Translations under genes and position numbers: made by a program
Assembly: GCF_025947345.1 (NCBI RefSeq)
Contig: NZ_CP110011.1
Location: forward strand, 248,001 to 312,000
DNA from: Flavobacterium sp. N502536
Lineage (GTDB): Bacteria > Bacteroidota > Bacteroidia > Flavobacteriales > Flavobacteriaceae
Direction of reading: 5' to 3'
DNA: 64,000 bases
Shown here: positions 61,527-64,000 of the stretch, piece after piece
Layout of the letters: each line of letters starts with the position of its first letter
Numbering within the stretch: position 1 is the first letter of the stretch
Notes under the pieces: generated by a model
Database searches by the model: none
What the model was told of the DNA's origin: nothing
What the model saw: only the letters and a program-made list of their open reading frames with translations

Positions 61527-61597
61527 AAGTTTTTTAAGCTTTAACCTTTGTTCCTCTGAACCTTTGCCTCTCTGTACCTAAATACAAAAAAAGCTCT
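61527..61597. repeat. CCTTTGTTCCTCTGAACC dispersed repeat, overlapping the tatD end
   Basis: AAGTTTTTTAAGCTTTAACC, TTTGTTCCTCTGAACCTTTG, CCTCTCTGTACCTAAATACA, then AAAAAAAGCTCTTAG. It closely matches 60647-60708. Its right end runs into the tatD coding region, so the last codons of tatD (KSFFCI) come from the repeat. Confidence 0.7.
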
Positions 61598-62378
61598 TAG
61601 AATTTCGAGTCGTTTCCTCCGCTACTTTATCTAAAGTAATTCCTTTAAACTGTGCAATTGTTCCCGCAACAAAAGGCAGGAAAGCAGGTTCGCAACGGCG
61701 TTCGTGGTATTTCTTCAAAACACTGTTCGGGACATTTTTAGGAAGCATAAACGGCGCATCGGTTTCGATCATCATTCGGTCAAGCGGTACGTACTGAAGT
61801 ACTTCTTTTAAATGAGCGAAACGTTTGGTGTCGGATATCGCTCCGGTAAAGCCTAGATAGAATCCGTTATCGAGATAGGTTTTGGCTTCCGGTAAAGTTC
61901 CTGTAAAACAATGCACGACTGCTTTGGGCAATCGCGGCAAATACTCTTTTGTAATGTCCATAAACTTTATAAAAGCAGCTCTTTCGTGCAAAAACAAAGG
62001 TTTCTGCACTTCGATCGCCAATTCTAGTTGAGCTCTATAACACGTTTCCTGTACATTTCTGGGCGAAAAGTCGCGATCAAAATCGAGTCCGCACTCACCA
62101 ACCGAAACGACTTGTTTCTGTTTTAATAAATTTCGCAGTTTTGAAATACTCTGTGCATCAAAACTCTTCGCATCATGCGGGTGAATTCCAGCAGTGGAAT
62201 ATAACACTCCCGGATATTGTTTTGCAATTTCTAATGAAGCTTCGCTGTTTCGTAAGCTTGTGCCGGTTAGTATCATTTGCGATACATCGGCGTCGAGTGC
62301 ATCTTGTACGACATCGTCTATGTCGTTATGGAATTGTTTATTCGTTAAATTAATTCCGATATCTATATATGTATTCAT
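61578..62378 (-). CDS. tatD: TatD-family metal-dependent nuclease
   Basis: 266 residues, full length. It starts MNTYIDIGINLTNKQFHNDI as E. coli TatD does (DIGVNLTSSQF). Metal and catalytic residues are GIHPHDA (H66, H68), VSVGECGLDFDRDFSP (E95), VHCFTGTLPEA, and MIETDAPFMLP. E. coli TatD is a magnesium-dependent 3' exonuclease on DNA and RNA, so this could trim 3' ends within the repair array. The normal C-terminal phrase (NAKKLFG-like) is replaced here by NSKSFFCI, encoded by a dispersed repeat. It lies between pnkp and the nucleotidyltransferases on the same strand. Confidence 0.9.
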   Translation of the reverse strand: MNTYIDIGINLTNKQFHNDIDDVVQDALDADVSQMILTGTSLRNSEASLEIAKQYPGVLYSTAGIHPHDAKSFDAQSISKLRNLLKQKQVVSVGECGLDFDRDFSPRNVQETCYRAQLELAIEVQKPLFLHERAAFIKFMDITKEYLPRLPKAVVHCFTGTLPEAKTYLDNGFYLGFTGAISDTKRFAHLKEVLQYVPLDRMMIETDAPFMLPKNVPNSVLKKYHERRCEPAFLPFVAGTIAQFKGITLDKVAEETTRNSKSFFCI

Positions 62379-62520
62379 TTTTTTTTTTAAAAGTTTTAAA
62401 GGCTCAAAAAGGCAAAGCTTCAGAGGTTTCCCATTTTGAGTCTTTCTGTTATATTTTGTTTAGTTTTTTTGCCCCTAAGGCGGTAAGACACATTTTTTTA
62501 GTCTTATGTCTGCTTTTTAA

Positions 62521-62550
62521 TCTCGCAAAGACGCAGAGGCGCAAAGTTTT
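62521..62550. repeat. CGCAAAGACGCAGAGGCGCAAAG dispersed repeat
   Basis: TCTCGCAAAGACGCAGAGGC GCAAAGTTTT, the clearest copy of the CGCAAAG family in the window. It lies in the 364-base gap between tatD and pnkp, followed by the inverted-repeat element at 62564. The remaining gap sequence (62379-62520) contains a small hairpin around AAGACACATTTTTTTAGTCTT. Confidence 0.75.
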
Positions 62551-62563
62551 TACACAGAGTTTT

Positions 62564-62676
62564 TCATTTTGACCTAAGGGAGACTCGAGCGATAGCGAAC
62601 TGGCGAAGCAAATCACACCCAGCATTCCGTACAGTGTGTGCTCACCGCATGCGATTTCTCCCTTCGGTCGAAATGA
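62564..62676. repeat. 113-bp inverted-repeat (MITE-like) element, GACCTAAGGGAGA family
   Basis: Left end TCATTTTGACCTAAGGGAGA (62564-62583) matches the complement of TCTCCCTTCGGTCGAAATGA (62657-62676) with two mismatches over 20 bases, flanking 73 bases. No coding capacity. It is an inserted non-coding element within the RNA-repair array. Confidence 0.7.
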
Positions 62677-62742
62677 CATAAAATGAGAAATTATTACTCT
62701 AAAAACTTAGGCGCTTTGTCTCTTAGAACCTCAGCACCTTCC

Positions 62743-63615
62743 TTAAAAATCTCCGTAGTACACTTGAAAACAAGGTAATTTCAGGTCATTTCTCCAGGTA
62801 TCCACAACCTGATTTCTATCGTCTAAAACAAATTCTACAAAATAATTGTCTTTAATAAACTCATTGTAGATTTCGGTTTTTATGATCGAATCTTTTCGGC
62901 TGTCTTTTGTTTTACGCATGATTAACGCATCGTATTCGATTTCGTTGTTTTCAAGGAAACGCAAGGTCGGTGCTTCGTATTGGTCTTCTCTTCCTGAAAC
63001 CAATAGGATCTGATACCCCAACTTTTTGTAATTTCTCAAAACATTCGCCACCGGAGTATTGATTTCGTCAGCATCGCATTTACTTGCATCAAACGGGTTT
63101 CGTCCGTTCATTAAGGCCAGTGTTCCGTCAAGATCGCAAATTATGGCTTTAGGTAAGTCCGGGTTTTGAACGCGGTATTCCGGCGTATCTTTAAAAAATT
63201 GTCTGTGCATCTTTCTTATTACCTTTTCTCCAACCGGTTTTTCTCTTAAAGCATCGCGTTCTATACAAGTCGCAAGATCTGTGTTTACTTCTCTAACTTC
63301 AACTTCAACCTTTTCGCCAGATTTTGTATTGTACTCCTGAACCAATTGCGAAACGCGTCTTAGGTTGTTTTCAGACAAATTTGTATCGTCTATCACGACA
63401 CTTTTTCCTTCCTCTAAAGATTTTACGATTAGTAAATCTCTAACCTTTTTAACGAATTTCTCGTTGCTTTGAGCCGTAATCCCGTTATCAAACATCGCAC
63501 GCAAATCGTCTCTATTGATTCTTTTATACATCTCCGGATTTTCTGCAATTATCTTTTTTGCCAAAGTCGATTTTCCACTTCCCGGCAACCCTTTCATTAA
63601 AATTACTTTTCTCAT
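62743..63615 (-). CDS. pnkp: T4-type polynucleotide kinase/3'-phosphatase
   Basis: 290 residues from ATG 63615; T4 Pnkp has 301. The N-terminal kinase has the P-loop GLPGSGKST (residues 9-17, with K15 and S16 as in T4), NRDDLRAMF with the catalytic Asp36 region, and VVIDDTNLSENNLRR. The C-terminal HAD phosphatase starts PKAIICDLDGTLALMNGRNP with D161 and D163 (the DxDGT motif), then LVSGREDQYEAPTL and LDDRNQVVDTWR, ending CFQVYYGDF, the same ending as T4. Reaction: adds a 5'-phosphate and removes a 3'-phosphate or 2',3'-cyclic phosphate, preparing RNA ends for ligation. It begins two bases after the ligase stop on the same strand. Confidence 0.95.
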   Translation of the reverse strand: MRKVILMKGLPGSGKSTLAKKIIAENPEMYKRINRDDLRAMFDNGITAQSNEKFVKKVRDLLIVKSLEEGKSVVIDDTNLSENNLRRVSQLVQEYNTKSGEKVEVEVREVNTDLATCIERDALREKPVGEKVIRKMHRQFFKDTPEYRVQNPDLPKAIICDLDGTLALMNGRNPFDASKCDADEINTPVANVLRNYKKLGYQILLVSGREDQYEAPTLRFLENNEIEYDALIMRKTKDSRKDSIIKTEIYNEFIKDNYFVEFVLDDRNQVVDTWRNDLKLPCFQVYYGDF

Positions 63616-63616
63616 T

Positions 63617-64000
63617 TTATTTTTCTTCTCTATTAAACGGTTTTTCAAATGTTGGCCGGATCATTTTCCAGATAATCACCGAATAGTCTTTGTGGTTCAG
63701 CATGGCAAACAATACGCCCTGATATTGACAAGTCTGGAAATACAAGGCGGTTTCTTTTCGTGATTCTAATACTTTAAAATCTGCTTTGCATTGGTTTTCA
63801 ATTGCCAGATACTGCTTCTCTAAATCGCTTTTGGTTTGTTTTACCCAATCGAAAAATTCATCGGGCACACGCTCCAGAATTTCTTCCATCGGCTGATTTG
63901 TTTTCAGATATTCCCAAATATTCAGGTTAGAAACCTCAGTAATGATTCGGTGTAAACGAAGGTATTCTTCAAATTTAATTTTCACCCTAAAATGGTTTGC
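63617..64000 (-). CDS. RNA ligase C-terminal part, T4 Rnl1-like (partial, cut by window end)
   Basis: An open frame runs in from base 64000 on the minus strand and stops at 63617, giving about 127 residues. The internal GTG at 63985 is not the start. The first visible residues, FRVKIKFEEYLRLHRI, fit ligase motif V (KxK) followed by the helical C-terminal domain seen in T4-RnlA-like RNA ligases (ITEVSNLNIWEYL, VPDEFFDWVKQTKSDLEKQY). So the catalytic domain with the KxDG motif should lie just outside the window. Together with Pnkp it forms the healing-and-sealing pair. Identification rests on this C-terminal pattern and on context. Confidence 0.8.
   Translation of the reverse strand, partial: ANHFRVKIKFEEYLRLHRIITEVSNLNIWEYLKTNQPMEEILERVPDEFFDWVKQTKSDLEKQYLAIENQCKADFKVLESRKETALYFQTCQYQGVLFAMLNHKDYSVIIWKMIRPTFEKPFNREEK

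Overview
The window looks like a chromosomal segment of a Flavobacterium-type bacterium (Bacteroidota, Flavobacteriaceae). The DNA is AT-rich, and most genes lack an obvious Shine-Dalgarno sequence. Many starts are preceded by the Bacteroidota sigma-A -7 box TAnnTTTG. Lineage markers include a secreted nuclease with a type IX secretion C-terminal domain, a CarboxypepD_reg/TonB-type outer-membrane barrel, a bacillithiol deacetylase (BshB1) and menaquinone genes. There is one tRNA gene (His, GTG) and no rRNA, CRISPR array, integrase or classical transposase. Names come from reading motifs by eye; no database search was run.

Layout. 0-5.6 kb: PhzF isomerase, GNAT acetyltransferase with a duplicated 3' end, small envelope proteins, and a large secreted M14 metallopeptidase. 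5.9-16.4 kb: a run of small stand-alone enzymes (two SRPBCC/AHSA1 proteins, SnoaL-like, serine hydrolase, two DUF1801 proteins, MBL-fold hydrolase, two more GNATs, LOG-family hydrolase, DUF1772), interrupted at 7.9-9.0 kb by a composite, inverted-repeat-bounded repeat element. 16.4-20.2 kb (minus strand): VOC protein, SUKH/SMI1 protein, DUF2625 lipid-free secreted protein and a Kef-type antiporter. 20.5-32.9 kb (plus strand): sdaA, SH3 protein, panB, a four-helix-bundle gene buried in short tandem repeats, RluA-type pseudouridine synthase, aldehyde dehydrogenase, a 1350-residue hybrid histidine kinase and a zinc metallopeptidase. 33.3-35.9 kb (minus strand): tRNA-His, bshB1, isochorismate synthase and a hotdog thioesterase (menaquinone branch). 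36.1-49.0 kb (plus strand): beta-helix lipoprotein, T9SS endonuclease I, purL, outer-membrane receptor and acyl-CoA ligase.

The last 15 kb is the most unusual part. At 49.1-51.7 kb lies an accessory patch with a small RNA ligase, two unrecognised genes, two decayed ORFs and two tiny ORFs with their own terminators. At 51.8-56.3 kb a WGR-domain giant is paired with a SWIM zinc-finger protein. At 56.3-59.2 kb is a secreted tyrosinase/polyphenol-oxidase operon with a cupredoxin-like and a Cys-rich partner. From 59.5 kb to the window edge, on the minus strand, runs an RNA-repair gene array: the C-terminus of a T4-Rnl1-like RNA ligase (cut by the window end), a full-length T4-type polynucleotide kinase/phosphatase, TatD nuclease, and two RlaP-like nucleotidyltransferases. 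This array ends at a clear terminator, and dispersed repeats sit in its gaps. Taken together it reads as an end-healing, sealing and nucleotide-adding RNA-repair system, and it is the leading candidate for an under-described system here.

The intergenic DNA carries several repeat families: heptamer tracts, TCTAAG-type tracts, GCCACAGATT inverted repeats placed just upstream of two secreted-protein genes, 100-115 bp inverted-repeat elements, and a CGCAAAG/CCTCTGTACCT family concentrated around the RNA-repair genes.
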